Source: a virus. Taken from it: a stretch of DNA of 32,607 bases. Position numbers and translations under genes: made by a program. Under the pieces are notes generated by a model. The model searched no databases. It was not told the origin of the DNA and saw only the letters and a program-made list of their open reading frames with translations. The stretch covers positions 1-32,607 of IMG/VR virus record IMGVR_UViG_3300035204_001742. One strand, 5' to 3'. Positions 15,794-24,546 of this stretch are shown here, piece after piece (the stretch's first letter is position 1; each line of letters starts with the position of its first letter).

Positions 15794-16588
15794 TTATTCC
15801 TCCTCAGCAAATTCGTGAATTTTTTTAACTAAAAACTTAACCAACTCTGATCTCATGATGTCTTCCTCAGAAAATTCAAACGAGTATATGCCCATTTTAA
15901 TACTTTCTTCGTCAGAAAAAATATGAGACAGTCCTTCGAACCCGCCGTGAGAGCTTTCATTCTTCAGGTCTGTCTGCATTGGGTCAGCCAAGATAAAACA
16001 CCTACACCCCTCCCCCATTCTGGTAAGTACAGTTATAATTTCCTTTATTGAGCTATTTTGGGCCTCGTCAAGAATGACACATTTATATTTCCAGTTCATA
16101 CCTCTGGCAAAATTAACGGGAAACATGGAAACTCTTTTTTGTTCTTCTAGCTTTTGAGCATTACTTTCCGTTAGTAGTTCTTCCAGCTTATCAAGAAAGG
16201 GCAGGTTGTAAAACCTTAGCTTTTCGTTTGCGTCCCCGGGCAAATATCCTAAGCTTTTGTCTGAGCTTTCCACCGCAGACCGTAAGTACATTATGTCGTT
16301 GGCAGCCTTCATGTTTAGAAGCTGAAGGCCACAGTATACAGAAAGCAGGGTCTTCGCTGTTCCCGCTGGACCATTGACAAAAACTATGTTAGTAGAAGGG
16401 TCTAGGGCTACTCTAAAAAATTCTTTTTGTTTTTTGGTCCAAGGAAATTGATTTATTTTAATTTGCCTTTTTATTGGATTTGGAGCCGTTTTTAGTTTTC
16501 TGCTTGTTTCTGTTAAGTTTTCTGCGGTTTTTCTATCTCCACGAATTTTTACTTTACTCTTCTGGCTCGAGTCATTGCGATCTTTCAT
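15794..16588 (-). CDS. phoH: PhoH-like ATPase
   Basis: This 264-residue protein belongs to the PhoH family of P-loop ATPases, common in marine phages and related to helicase-type NTPases. Walker A is GPAGTAKT (about 73-80) and Walker B is VILDEAQN (about 171-178). The family blocks PFLDKLEELL and RGMNWKYKCVILDEAQN are also present, and ILADPMQTDL lies further on. About 45 basic residues precede the ATPase core. The cellular role is not settled: RNA metabolism and phosphate-stress functions have both been proposed. The start overlaps the WbqC-like gene by 17 bases, and an AGTGTAAT element lies 10 bases before the ATG, inside the end of that gene. Confidence 0.93.
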   Translation of the reverse strand: MKDRNDSSQKSKVKIRGDRKTAENLTETSRKLKTAPNPIKRQIKINQFPWTKKQKEFFRVALDPSTNIVFVNGPAGTAKTLLSVYCGLQLLNMKAANDIMYLRSAVESSDKSLGYLPGDANEKLRFYNLPFLDKLEELLTESNAQKLEEQKRVSMFPVNFARGMNWKYKCVILDEAQNSSIKEIITVLTRMGEGCRCFILADPMQTDLKNESSHGGFEGLSHIFSDEESIKMGIYSFEFSEEDIMRSELVKFLVKKIHEFAEEE

Positions 16589-17240
16589 GTTGCTGAAGAT
16601 TACACTCTTTTTTAAGGAAATGGTTGTAAGAATGGTTTGTCATCAGGTCGTCCATGATCGAACACTTTCCGTTGTAAGATATGAAGTTACTTACTTTAAT
16701 GCCGTTTCTGAGGAATTTTTCCGAATTACTTGGGGTTTTATCCAGAGAGTAATAGATTGAAGCCTTTTCCTTTCTGCAAATAGTTAAAATTTTATTTTCT
16801 ATAGAACCCTTTACATTCGGGTATTCAATAGAAGAAAAAGAAAACTTTGTATTGTCCTTGAAGAGGCTGGATATTTTAAAAACACTATAAGCAGAAAGAT
16901 GAGAAATGCTGTCTGTTGGTAAACTTATCGCCTCTTCTATAATAGGAAACACTAATGAAAAATTAGAGCAATATTTATACTCAAGATTAATCATTTTTAA
17001 AAAGTTCTTTTTCCATTTTTCATTTTTAACTTTGACATCTTTTATGTTTAACTGTTTGTAGTTGTTTATGGGTATCCTGAAATAAAAATCCTTTGATCTT
17101 ACTTTTAGCAGGGTTTTGTTTACCCAGCTTTTATTATTGTAATATACATCATCAAGGAAAATAACTTTATCAACCCTTTTTACTAAATCATAATAAGATT
17201 TATACGGAAAAAAATTAGGTTGAAGAATTGCCAATTTCAT
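16572..17240 (-). CDS. WbqC-like protein (copy 1)
   Basis: This 222-residue protein matches the WbqC family, found in polysaccharide and sugar-modification clusters. The family opening is clear (MKLAILQPNFFPYKSYYDL, then VDKVIFLDDVYYNNKSWVNK), as is the later block with SIENKILTICR and a short conserved end. Biochemistry of the family is poorly defined. It is often next to DegT aminotransferases and acyltransferases and is thought to help add an acyl or amino-acid group to an aminosugar. A very good Shine-Dalgarno (GGAGGAG) precedes the ATG, which overlaps the stop of the oxygenase gene (TAATG). A second, divergent WbqC gene lies at 25922-26623. Confidence 0.85.
   Translation of the reverse strand: MKLAILQPNFFPYKSYYDLVKRVDKVIFLDDVYYNNKSWVNKTLLKVRSKDFYFRIPINNYKQLNIKDVKVKNEKWKKNFLKMINLEYKYCSNFSLVFPIIEEAISLPTDSISHLSAYSVFKISSLFKDNTKFSFSSIEYPNVKGSIENKILTICRKEKASIYYSLDKTPSNSEKFLRNGIKVSNFISYNGKCSIMDDLMTNHSYNHFLKKECNLQQHERSQ
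16599..16606 (-). promoter_or_regulatory. AGTGTAAT element before phoH
   Basis: This is the minus-strand AGTGTAAT core 10 bases before the phoH ATG, inside the last codons of the WbqC-like gene. It could allow phoH to be transcribed separately from the glycan module. It shares core and spacing class with the other elements in this window. Confidence 0.3.
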
Positions 17241-18214
17241 TACTCCTCCGTATCGAAGAAAAACAGGTGAAAAAGCCTAGAGTCTTTCATATCAGAACCA
17301 AAGTACTCTGAAGCAGCATGGATTAATCTCGCATCCCAGACGACAAGCCTATTGAAGACGTTCCCGATAACATCTACTGTCTCGAATTTAGTTTTGTCAT
17401 AGAACCCAGCGCTAAAAATTTCAGCGTTTAAATGTTCTTTTGTTTTGCCTAATTGTTCTGCTATTTCTTCTGTTGGAGCTTCTCTTAAGCCATTAACCCT
17501 GCTTCTGTAAAGAGTGGTACCACACTCTGGTGGTGCATCAGGAGTTAAGTAAACCACAGCAGCATAAGATTGCGGATCTACATGGTAAACTATAGGGTCT
17601 TCAGAAGTGCAATATTGAAAAACGCCATTGGCTCCATGAGACTCCCAACCTGTAATCTTTTTTTGCAAAAGTTTTTCTAGCGATTGTTTGACTTCCTCTG
17701 GTCTCCAGACTTCCTCTGTTCTCTGGCCTTTGTGGTATTCTAAGTGGGGATTAAATGAACCTCTCCGTAGTGCGAATTCCCTTACCTCCTCTGGATTCTC
17801 GTAGAAGTTGTCTACGACAATTGCGTTTATATCAAACTTGCTATTAATTTTAAAATTTATTGATTCTGGCTCGTAGATTTTATAAACGCTTGTTCCCTCA
17901 AGTCTCTGGGCATTTTTCCATTCTTTTTCGTGTAAAACTTGTAAAAATATATCTTCTTTATCCTTTAGCTTCTTGGTGACATTTATAGAGAAACCGGAAT
18001 TTAGGTACTTGTCATTGTTTCCGTAATACTCGTAGACGTCTTTTCTCTCTTGCGAAACATCCCCAGAAAAAGAAAACTTTTTACCAGCAGTTAATCTCAC
18101 AGATTTTATTTCAGCTGAATCTGACGCACACCACCCCTTGATAAGAGTTTCGTCTTCGTTCGGGGAGATTTCGTCAACATGTAGCCTTACATCATCTATC
18201 AATGATTCGTGCAT
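17240..18214 (-). CDS. 2-oxoglutarate/Fe(II)-dependent oxygenase with an N-terminal beta domain
   Basis: This 324-residue two-domain protein is likely an iron enzyme that hydroxylates a small molecule or glycan. The C-terminal domain (about 125-324) has the iron triad His211-x-Asp213 (YHVDPQS) and His299 (ARLIHAAS), plus Arg313 (DSRLFHLFFF) suited to binding 2-oxoglutarate. The pattern fits the DUF6445-type branch. The N-terminal 110 residues form a separate probable beta-sandwich (IKGWCASDSAEIKSVRL, then RKDVYEYYGN and LNSGFSINV) of the kind sometimes attached to glycosyltransferases. It sits between rmlB and a WbqC gene, so its substrate is probably a sugar or sugar-linked group made in this module (inference). 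It overlaps rmlB by 23 bases. Confidence 0.78.
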   Translation of the reverse strand: MHESLIDDVRLHVDEISPNEDETLIKGWCASDSAEIKSVRLTAGKKFSFSGDVSQERKDVYEYYGNNDKYLNSGFSINVTKKLKDKEDIFLQVLHEKEWKNAQRLEGTSVYKIYEPESINFKINSKFDINAIVVDNFYENPEEVREFALRRGSFNPHLEYHKGQRTEEVWRPEEVKQSLEKLLQKKITGWESHGANGVFQYCTSEDPIVYHVDPQSYAAVVYLTPDAPPECGTTLYRSRVNGLREAPTEEIAEQLGKTKEHLNAEIFSAGFYDKTKFETVDVIGNVFNRLVVWDARLIHAASEYFGSDMKDSRLFHLFFFDTEE

Positions 18215-19148
18215 AATGATCTATTGTCTTTTTAATTCCATGTTTTAATTTGACCTTAGGTTTCCATTTTAATTCTTGAAATATTTTACAATTATTAATG
18301 GCGTATCTAAAATCATGCCCTAAACGATCTTCTACAAACTTTATGTAATCGTCAGGACTCTTATTTAACATTTTACAAATCTCGTGAATTATTTCTAAAT
18401 TAGTTTTTTCACATTCTGCTCCGACTAGGTATGTTTCACCCAGCTTTCCTTTTGTTAAAATCTTCCATAGAGCATTGCAATGATCGCTTACGTAAATCCA
18501 GTCTCTAACGTTATCTCCTTTCCCGTATACGGGAATAGGGTCTCCTTCTAGTAAGGAGTTTATTACGGTAGGTATGAATTTTTCTTTGTGTTGGTTTGGC
18601 CCATAGTTATTACTACAGTTCGAAATAGTAACCGGTAATCCATGAGTATGAAAATAAGATCTTACCAAGAAGTCAGAGGCAGCCTTAGAGGCAGAATACG
18701 GGTTTCTTGGGTCGTAAGGGGTGTTCTCTGAAAACTTTTTGTCCCCCTTGTTCAGATGACCATATACTTCGTCTGTCGATACATGATGAAATCGCTTTAT
18801 TTTGAATTTTAAGGCCGCCTTAAGGAGGTTGTGTGTTCCGAGTACATTTGATGATAAAAACGCGTCAGCGTCTAATATAGAGTTATCTACGTGTGTTTCT
18901 GCGGCTAGGTGGACTACATGTGTTATGTCGTGTTTGTAAAAGGTATCGTATGCTTTTCCATAGTTTGATAAGTCGTATTTTTCTAAAAGATATTTAGGGT
19001 GTTTATAAACTTTTTTTGTATTATCTAGTGAGCCCGCGTAAGAGAGACAGTCGACATTGACAAGCTTATGAACTCGTTTTTTTTCTATAACATGCTCTAT
19101 AAAGTTAGAGCCAATAAACCCGCATCCACCTGTTACTAGTAAGTTCAT
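18192..19148 (-). CDS. rmlB: dTDP-glucose 4,6-dehydratase
   Basis: This 318-residue enzyme turns dTDP-glucose into dTDP-4-keto-6-deoxyglucose using bound NAD. It is an extended short-chain dehydrogenase with a Rossmann GGCGFIG (residues 7-13), the dehydratase signature STDEVYG with the catalytic Asp-Glu (about 124-130), and the Tyr-x3-Lys pair YSASK (Tyr151, Lys155). The blocks NNYGPNQ and KGDNVRDWIYVSDHC are also typical. It is slightly shorter than cellular RmlB. It works after RmlA (30653-31507) and before the RmlD-like reductase (29796-30656), both about 11 kb upstream in the same operon. It shares an ATGA overlap with the previous gene. Confidence 0.93.
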   Translation of the reverse strand: MNLLVTGGCGFIGSNFIEHVIEKKRVHKLVNVDCLSYAGSLDNTKKVYKHPKYLLEKYDLSNYGKAYDTFYKHDITHVVHLAAETHVDNSILDADAFLSSNVLGTHNLLKAALKFKIKRFHHVSTDEVYGHLNKGDKKFSENTPYDPRNPYSASKAASDFLVRSYFHTHGLPVTISNCSNNYGPNQHKEKFIPTVINSLLEGDPIPVYGKGDNVRDWIYVSDHCNALWKILTKGKLGETYLVGAECEKTNLEIIHEICKMLNKSPDDYIKFVEDRLGHDFRYAINNCKIFQELKWKPKVKLKHGIKKTIDHYARIIDR

Positions 19149-19912
19149 TTTATAATATTGTATTTTTTAAAGACGGGAAAACTTGTCTCCTCGGTCATAG
19201 TTGGTTCAACTTTTCCTACGATCCAGTTTCTCTTAAGGAAGGCGTCACGCTCTTCTCTCAGGTGTTTTATAAACATTTTTGGCGTAGTCCAAATTTTTAT
19301 TCCGTCTTCGGTGATCCTTCGAGAAAATTCGTGATCAGCGCAGCATCCACGGGGTTGAGCGCGAGGCGTTCTCTCAAACAGAAAACCGGGAGTTTTATAA
19401 GTAGCGAGCGGGTATCCAATCAAAGTTTCTCTAGGCACGCAAGACAGAGCAAAAGAAGATAGGTATGTTCGAATCAAACCCTTTCTAGACAAAATGCTCT
19501 GTATTGAAGAAAATTCGTAATCACTCTTTAACGGCCAAACCCCATTTTTCAAGGTTATCTCTTTTTCTGCTATGTTGCTGTCGCGCTTTAAGCTACCGTC
19601 TATATGATCAATATCTAAGTTACACCACCCAGTAACTATATCTCGTGATGTTTCATGGTCAAGAGAAAATATATTAACATATTTATCCATTTCTTCGAGA
19701 ACCAGTTCGTTAACAATAACGTCATCCGCGCATATAATATAATGACTGTAATTAGTATTTCTTACGTATCTATTTATTTCTTCAGTAACTTCGGGCTCAG
19801 TATATCCTTTGAACCATACCTTGGGGTATTTTATATATTTTTTCATAGAGTCTATCACTTCGGTGATTTCTCTAGGCTGAGTAATTAAAACTACTGGATT
19901 AAATTTTGACAT
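19145..19912 (-). CDS. Probable GT-A glycosyltransferase-like protein
   Basis: This 255-residue protein has a GT-A look. After a beta-alpha N-terminus, YIICADDVIV (about 58-67) gives an acidic pair in the position of a DxD motif. The later segments RGCCADHEFSRRI and KIWTTPKMFIKHLREER resemble the acceptor side of GT2-type enzymes. No family can be named. It lies between rmlB and the hexapeptide acyltransferase with small overlaps, so it should act in the same glycan. A non-catalytic role cannot be excluded. Confidence 0.6.
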   Translation of the reverse strand: MSKFNPVVLITQPREITEVIDSMKKYIKYPKVWFKGYTEPEVTEEINRYVRNTNYSHYIICADDVIVNELVLEEMDKYVNIFSLDHETSRDIVTGWCNLDIDHIDGSLKRDSNIAEKEITLKNGVWPLKSDYEFSSIQSILSRKGLIRTYLSSFALSCVPRETLIGYPLATYKTPGFLFERTPRAQPRGCCADHEFSRRITEDGIKIWTTPKMFIKHLREERDAFLKRNWIVGKVEPTMTEETSFPVFKKYNIIK

Positions 19913-20549
19913 TTTCTTCCGAGCAGGTAGGGTTTACAAATACAATTTTTGTATCTTTAGTTACAGGGTTAGGATCAGCAGTGCAGACTGTGTCTTTACC
20001 ACTAGAGTCATGTGGATTATCGTTCCTAAAGCTTCCGTGAAAAGGGCTATTCTTTATATCAGACATAAATCTTGTATGTCTTGCGGGGTTACCCTTTACC
20101 AAGGATTGATTCATAACATCATCCACCACAACAGAGCCCGCACCTACCATGCAAAATTCACCCAAAGTAGTTCCGCAAACTATTGTGCTATTCGCCCCAA
20201 CCCCTGCTCCTCTTTTGATTAATGTTTTGGCGAAGCGCTCGGTCCATTCGCCAAACGCTCTAGGATATAAATCGTTTGTGGTAATTACGTTCGGCCCAAT
20301 AAAAACATCATCTTCTAGGATAACACCTTCGTAAATTAAAGAGTGATTTTGTATTTTGCAGTTGTTTCCTATTTTTACGTTGTTTCCTATATGAACCCCT
20401 TCTCCAATCATGCAGTTCTTGCCTATAGAAACGCCTTTAGAAACATGGGAAAACGCCCATATTACTGTTCCATCTCCTATGTCGGTTGATTCTACAATGC
20501 TGGAGGAATGCATTTTGAATCCATTCTGTTTGATTAACTTATTTTGCAT
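19899..20549 (-). CDS. Left-handed beta-helix sugar N-acyltransferase (WbpD/FdtC-like)
   Basis: This 216-residue protein is built mostly of hexapeptide repeats (IGDGTVIWAFSHV, IGKNCMIGEGVHIGNNVKIGN, then VFIGPNVITTNDLYPR), the signature of acyl-CoA or acetyl-CoA dependent sugar N-acetyltransferases. The order resembles WbpD and FdtC/QdtC, which acetylate a 3-amino group on UDP- or dTDP-sugars. The repeats end at about residue 165. A further 50 residues (HGSFRNDNPH onward) look disordered and are extra to the family. I start at the ATG at 20549, but the ATG at 20513 (MHSSSIVES) is also possible. A 3-aminosugar also needs a ketoisomerase and an aminotransferase. Only a partial DegT-like gene is present here. 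Confidence 0.82.
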   Translation of the reverse strand: MQNKLIKQNGFKMHSSSIVESTDIGDGTVIWAFSHVSKGVSIGKNCMIGEGVHIGNNVKIGNNCKIQNHSLIYEGVILEDDVFIGPNVITTNDLYPRAFGEWTERFAKTLIKRGAGVGANSTIVCGTTLGEFCMVGAGSVVVDDVMNQSLVKGNPARHTRFMSDIKNSPFHGSFRNDNPHDSSGKDTVCTADPNPVTKDTKIVFVNPTCSEENVKI

Positions 20550-20558
20550 AATTTTATT

Positions 20559-21335
20559 CTAGCAAAGTTTACGCCTTTTTTCTAGCTCTTCTACCCATGA
20601 ATGAAAAACCTTTTTTCTTCCTTCTTTGTTTAATTTATGAACAGACCACATATAGGCTTCTTTATCTTGATTTGCGTTAATAAGCTCCATGTGAGGAAGT
20701 TCTTTTATTGTTAGTTTATTATTGATAACCATATCTTCTGCCGCACAGTTTAGGGTTACTTGATCCCAAAACCAATAACCTTTCAGATATCCCCTGATAC
20801 TTTGTTTATTCTCTGAATAATCTACCCATAAATCAACTAACTCCTTACATGGTTGCCTGTTCTTTAAACATACAACACCCGTAGCAATATTACTAGGAGG
20901 TGAGCCTGTATTTCCTGTTAAAAGACCCGCGTCGTGTGATTCAATAAAATCTTTAAAAGGAAACTTCTTGTTAACAAACGTATCTGCCCCAGTTAAAACA
21001 AACAGATTTTCGTTCGTAAATCTTTCGAAGGCCCTTTTAAAAACTTCTGGAATTCTAGAAGCCATAAACTCTGGCATACGGTTGCTCAGTGGGCCGTATC
21101 TATCTGTTTTGTTGTGTTCTGTTATGCGCTCCGCCACTACAGGGACGTCCTTAGGGTCAACAGCTTCATTTTCTATGATTAAATTTTCGCTAATAATATG
21201 GAGGTTTTCTATATCTTCGTCAGTTAAATTGACTGTAGAAAGATATATTTTTTCATCTGGGTTGACTAGTAAATTAGACTCAACAAATAATTTAGCCCAC
21301 TCCAAGTATTTTTTATCAAAATTTACAATATGCAT
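20559..21335 (-). CDS. Probable GT-A sugar transferase
   Basis: This 258-residue protein resembles GT-A nucleotide-sugar transferases. The strand NLFVLTGADTFVNKKFPFKD (about 109-128) carries a G-A-D-x-F variant of the DxD region. Downstream, LLTGNTGSPPSNIATGVVCL and the segment YWFWDQVTLNCAAED look like the acceptor loop and catalytic acid region. No close family can be named. It lies between the hexapeptide acyltransferase and the TOD1/MUCI70-like gene with a one-base gap to the latter. Confidence 0.6.
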   Translation of the reverse strand: MHIVNFDKKYLEWAKLFVESNLLVNPDEKIYLSTVNLTDEDIENLHIISENLIIENEAVDPKDVPVVAERITEHNKTDRYGPLSNRMPEFMASRIPEVFKRAFERFTNENLFVLTGADTFVNKKFPFKDFIESHDAGLLTGNTGSPPSNIATGVVCLKNRQPCKELVDLWVDYSENKQSIRGYLKGYWFWDQVTLNCAAEDMVINNKLTIKELPHMELINANQDKEAYMWSVHKLNKEGRKKVFHSWVEELEKRRKLC

Positions 21336-21336
21336 T

Positions 21337-22050
21337 TTAAGAAATTTTATTACGCCAGTCTTCTATTAATGATCTATGAATTTCGTTGTATTGAAAATAA
21401 TCATTAGCCCCATGATGATTAACAAAACCGGGTAAAATAGAAATTTTTATTTTATCTTTCAATTTCCACAGAACATATGGAAAAGAAATTTGATCTCTAG
21501 AAGAAAACCGACATATCATTTCCCACCACATTAGCCCCATTTGGTTTGTTGCCTCATTGTTTCTTCTAACAAAGCAGGCTAATTCATATAAGCCGTTATT
21601 TTCGGGAAAATTTTTTAATTTTAAATACTCCGTTTGTCTATCGACTGATTTTGGCGTATCTACTTTTAATTCGTTTACTTTTTGAGCTTCGTTATATACA
21701 CAGTTTCTATCAGAATGCTTAAATAGGGCTATGTCACTATCCTTTAGAATCTCTTCGCAAATTATGTGGGGGTCTTTAATAACAGTTTGACAGGAGTCTA
21801 TCCAAATATGAATATCATAATCAGGTAAAAATAAATTTGGTAATATTTTATATATTTTTGCATTTCGTCTATGTGACCACTCGGTGTGGGTTGTAAATTC
21901 GGGGCACATGATCTGGTTCCACCCCAAGGAGTCTTTATGCTCTCTATCTAAGAAAGCGTAGTAATCAACGTTATACTCTCTTTCCCAAACGTTTAATGAA
22001 CGAAGATCGTTTTGACTTCCGAAAAGACTTGTTAAAACCGCGATTTTCAT
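21337..22050 (-). CDS. TOD1/MUCI70-like glycosyltransferase-related protein
   Basis: This 237-residue protein fits the family once called DUF616, now TOD1/MUCI70, whose members are glycosyltransferase-like and best known from plants. Visible blocks are the opening MKIAVLTSLFGSQNDL, then WSHRRNAKIYKILPN and YDIHIWIDSCQTV (about 58-90), and HSDRNCVYNEAQKV. A later stretch (about 165-190) covers the ELACFVRRNN segment. In bacteria the family appears in surface-glycan clusters. It overlaps the GT8-like gene by an ATGA and lies in the middle of the sugar operon. Donor and acceptor are unknown. Confidence 0.72.
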   Translation of the reverse strand: MKIAVLTSLFGSQNDLRSLNVWEREYNVDYYAFLDREHKDSLGWNQIMCPEFTTHTEWSHRRNAKIYKILPNLFLPDYDIHIWIDSCQTVIKDPHIICEEILKDSDIALFKHSDRNCVYNEAQKVNELKVDTPKSVDRQTEYLKLKNFPENNGLYELACFVRRNNEATNQMGLMWWEMICRFSSRDQISFPYVLWKLKDKIKISILPGFVNHHGANDYFQYNEIHRSLIEDWRNKIS

Positions 22051-22889
22051 TCCATGGGTAAAATTAAATTTTCTTTATCAGCTTTATAGTATAATCGCCT
22101 TATTTCATTTGGTAGATTTTTTGTTTCGTTTATTCTGTCTAGATAAAAGCTGTCATTAACGGAAACGTTAGTAAACTCTTCCTCTCCTGTTTTAGAAATG
22201 TTTATGCATTTAGGGTTACTTCTAAAATGCAATATTTTTGGTTTGTCCCACTCTTTCCCTGCTGGGTTATAATCTAAAGCGCAAATATCATTTTCGTGAT
22301 TTTCTTTTACGGTAAAATGGGTATTCTGTGAATTCTTAAGCTGATCCATTAGGCTGCATAGGCCCGGGGTTTCTCTGTGGACCCACTGACTTCCGCTTAT
22401 CTTGTGCATCCATCTATAAATAAATTCCTTTGCCTTGTCATTATGAGCTACAAACCAACACCCTATGTAGTCTATAGTTTGACCGTAGGCTGTTTTGACG
22501 GGTTTTTGCTGACATACTTGAACATCGCATCCGTAAAATATTTCGTCAGAAAAATCTCTTAAGATAAAAGTATCAGCATCAATCATTAATATGGGGTAAT
22601 TATCTTCATTGCATATAGAAAATAGGCCTTCTGTTTTATTAGATATAGCAAGCCTCCATCCCTCTCCCCATACTTGGTCCGCATTAACTTTAGTTTTCGT
22701 GGTAGAAATAAATTCTACTAGTGGGTGAAGCTTTTTGAGCTCAATCCTTTGTTCAAAAGAAAATCCCAAATCGTTTATAATTATTTTTTTTAATTTTTCT
22801 TGAGGAAAGTTTTCTCCGACAGAATAAAGAAACACTTTCACGAAATCAATGTATTCTTCATTGGCGGTTAGATAAATAGTAAGTTTCAT
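22047..22889 (-). CDS. GT8-like glycosyltransferase (intact copy)
   Basis: This 280-residue protein looks like a GT-A enzyme of the GT8/GT-like group. ILMIDADTFILRD holds a clean DxD (Asp104, Asp106), and KPILHFRSNP near residue 225 resembles the C-terminal metal/phosphate His segment. I start at the ATG at 22889 (MKLTIYLTAN), one base after the asnB-fragment stop. An upstream GTG or other start would sit inside that fragment. It matters because a deleted version of the same gene lies at 28134-28448. There residues from about 171 on are closely similar, but the catalytic part is gone. Confidence 0.75.
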   Translation of the reverse strand: MKLTIYLTANEEYIDFVKVFLYSVGENFPQEKLKKIIINDLGFSFEQRIELKKLHPLVEFISTTKTKVNADQVWGEGWRLAISNKTEGLFSICNEDNYPILMIDADTFILRDFSDEIFYGCDVQVCQQKPVKTAYGQTIDYIGCWFVAHNDKAKEFIYRWMHKISGSQWVHRETPGLCSLMDQLKNSQNTHFTVKENHENDICALDYNPAGKEWDKPKILHFRSNPKCINISKTGEEEFTNVSVNDSFYLDRINETKNLPNEIRRLYYKADKENLILPME

Positions 22890-22890
22890 T

Positions 22891-23436
22891 TTAAAATCCC
22901 ATTTTTGTGTAGGGTGCAAAAGGTACGTGCTCTCTAGTCAGGTATTCGTGCAGAACAGATTTGTAATCTTTATTTTTTAGGTCTTTTTCTAAATTTAAAA
23001 ATTCTTGAACCAAATTTTTGTCTAAAAATGGATACCTTGTCTCTATTCCGTATGCGCCACCAACATATTCTTCTTTTATCATATACGACTCCATGCTGCT
23101 CCCAAAGAAACATCCCCAAGGAAATATCTCTTTCAAATTGTCGGGAAACAATCCTCCAAAATTGCTATGCATAAAATATCTATTTCCACCAAATCCATAA
23201 TCAGAAATTACTTCGTCCGCGCCCATTCCAGAAAGGCAAACCTTATATCCGTCTTGCCGAGCGTAAGCGCACACCCAAGAAAGCCAATTAGACCCGCTGT
23301 CATCTACTAGTTTAGTATTTTCACTGTAATCCCCGTAATCAGACTTTATGACATAATTATATGGCTCAGTGTTCTCCACTATATAAGTGTGAGCTTTTCT
23401 GTAAGCATCTTCAGTTTTAAACAGGGTTTTATGATG
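22891..23436 (-). pseudogene. 3' fragment of a second asparagine-synthetase gene
   Basis: This reading frame is the C-terminal part of an asparagine synthetase. It is closely similar to the last 180 residues of the full gene at 28454-29794 (shared blocks SGSNWLSWVC, LSGMGADE, NFGGLFP, GGAYGIETRYPFLDK). Similarity starts at about 23436 (HHKTLF), where the upstream sequence becomes a LicD-like gene in another frame, with a TAA just before the join in this frame. The glutaminase domain and the ATP-binding PP-loop are missing, so it cannot be a working synthetase. It might still be translated from an internal GTG at 23379. It precedes an intact GT8-like gene. Confidence 0.82.
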
Positions 23437-23807
23437 CTCCTTACTTTAAAAAAACAATGACACCAGCTTTCGGTTGCCATGTTAATAACCATCTTCATAA
23501 ATCCATGATCTCTGGTTAAACTACGTACTTGATCACAGTGTTTCACGGGCACATAAATATCTACATCCGTATCCCCTTCAATTAGTTTGCCGTCTCTTAC
23601 AAGACCAAGGAGAGTACCGTAAGCAACTTGATAGTCTATCTGGTGTTTGTCAAAAAGCTTTGTAATTTCACAAAGGCTTTCAAAATTTATTTCTGGAGGA
23701 ATTACGTTTCTTCCATGGGGTAGAACTACATTAGCGTAGTGATCCCATTCTTCTTGTGAGCCTCCTAGATTCCAGCTTTTAACAATTTCTGCGTTAACCT
23801 GTCTCAT
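23379..23807 (-). pseudogene. Truncated LicD-like nucleotidyltransferase joined to asnB remnant
   Basis: The first 115 residues resemble the LicD family, which transfers phosphorylcholine or related groups onto sugars. The diagnostic block is VAYGTLLGLVRDGKL followed by EGDTDVDIYVP, with the paired Asp residues. LicD proteins usually run to about 270 residues. Here the gene stops at 142 because it runs out of frame into the asnB fragment near 23450, so the last 20 or so residues are read from the wrong frame of that fragment. The product is probably inactive, though an intact active-site segment remains. It overlaps the methyltransferase gene by 14 bases. Confidence 0.75.
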
Positions 23808-24546
23808 TTTTATTTCCTTTTTTGCATACTAAAAAAATGCTTGAACAAAGGTCTGGGTAATTCTGACCAAGTTTAAAACATCCCTCCAAGTATTCTTCTG
23901 AAATTATATCTGTTTTCAATAATTTATCCCATTGAAAATTAGCCAAGGCTTTAAAAAAAATTCCCGACCTATATATAACGCTCAACCCCGAGCTTACCGC
24001 ATCTCTTTCTAGCGTGTCTAGAGCATAAGTCGCTCTATGTCCATGAGCTTTTTCTGAAGGTGTGACTGCAGAATTGTGAGATATAAGCCCCATCTTAACT
24101 GCTATTTGTCTAGAGGGAGCGTTTGCGTTTGGGCAGGCTAGAAAAAAAATGCCGTCATCGCTAAGCCATTCATCATTTATTCTTTTTAACACTTTTACGG
24201 GGTCATCCAAATGCTCGAGTACGTGGGTTAAAATTATATTATCATATTTTTTGTCTAACGAAGCCTCTTCAAATGTTCCGTGTATAAATTTAACTTTTCC
24301 CTCGAACTTCTTGGTCGCAACCTGCACAGCTTCGCCTGACGCTTCTACACCAACAATATCCCTAGAGAATGGAAGAAGCCTTTCTGTAAAGTCCCCCAAA
24401 GAACTTCCCAGCTCTAAGATGCTGCCCTCCATAAAGAATGGCCTAAAAGACTCAATCATGTATTTATGCATAACATCGAAATCAAAATTGTATGCATATT
24501 TATGATCAGAAGTATCTTTAAGCTCTTTGTTATAGTTTCTTTTCAT
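23794..24546 (-). CDS. SAM-dependent methyltransferase (class I)
   Basis: This 250-residue protein is a Methyltransf_11/23-type enzyme. Motif I is ILELGSSLGDFTERL (about 43-57), IVGVEASGEAV follows as motif II, and the post-I block YDNIILTHVLEHLDDP ends with the conserved His-Leu. I start at the ATG at 24546 (MKRNYNKEL), with GGGGAAGAG about 12 bases upstream. The longer frame overlaps the GNAT gene further. Such enzymes methylate sugar hydroxyls in O-antigen and other glycan clusters, which fits the context. The exact substrate is unknown. Confidence 0.87.
   Translation of the reverse strand: MKRNYNKELKDTSDHKYAYNFDFDVMHKYMIESFRPFFMEGSILELGSSLGDFTERLLPFSRDIVGVEASGEAVQVATKKFEGKVKFIHGTFEEASLDKKYDNIILTHVLEHLDDPVKVLKRINDEWLSDDGIFFLACPNANAPSRQIAVKMGLISHNSAVTPSEKAHGHRATYALDTLERDAVSSGLSVIYRSGIFFKALANFQWDKLLKTDIISEEYLEGCFKLGQNYPDLCSSIFLVCKKGNKNETG

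Noticed and set aside
23436-23460. A T-run followed by AAA at the LicD-asnB join, suggesting programmed frameshifting
   Set aside because: The frame needed to reach asnB contains a TAA just upstream of the join, so a slip here would end translation. Recombination explains it better.
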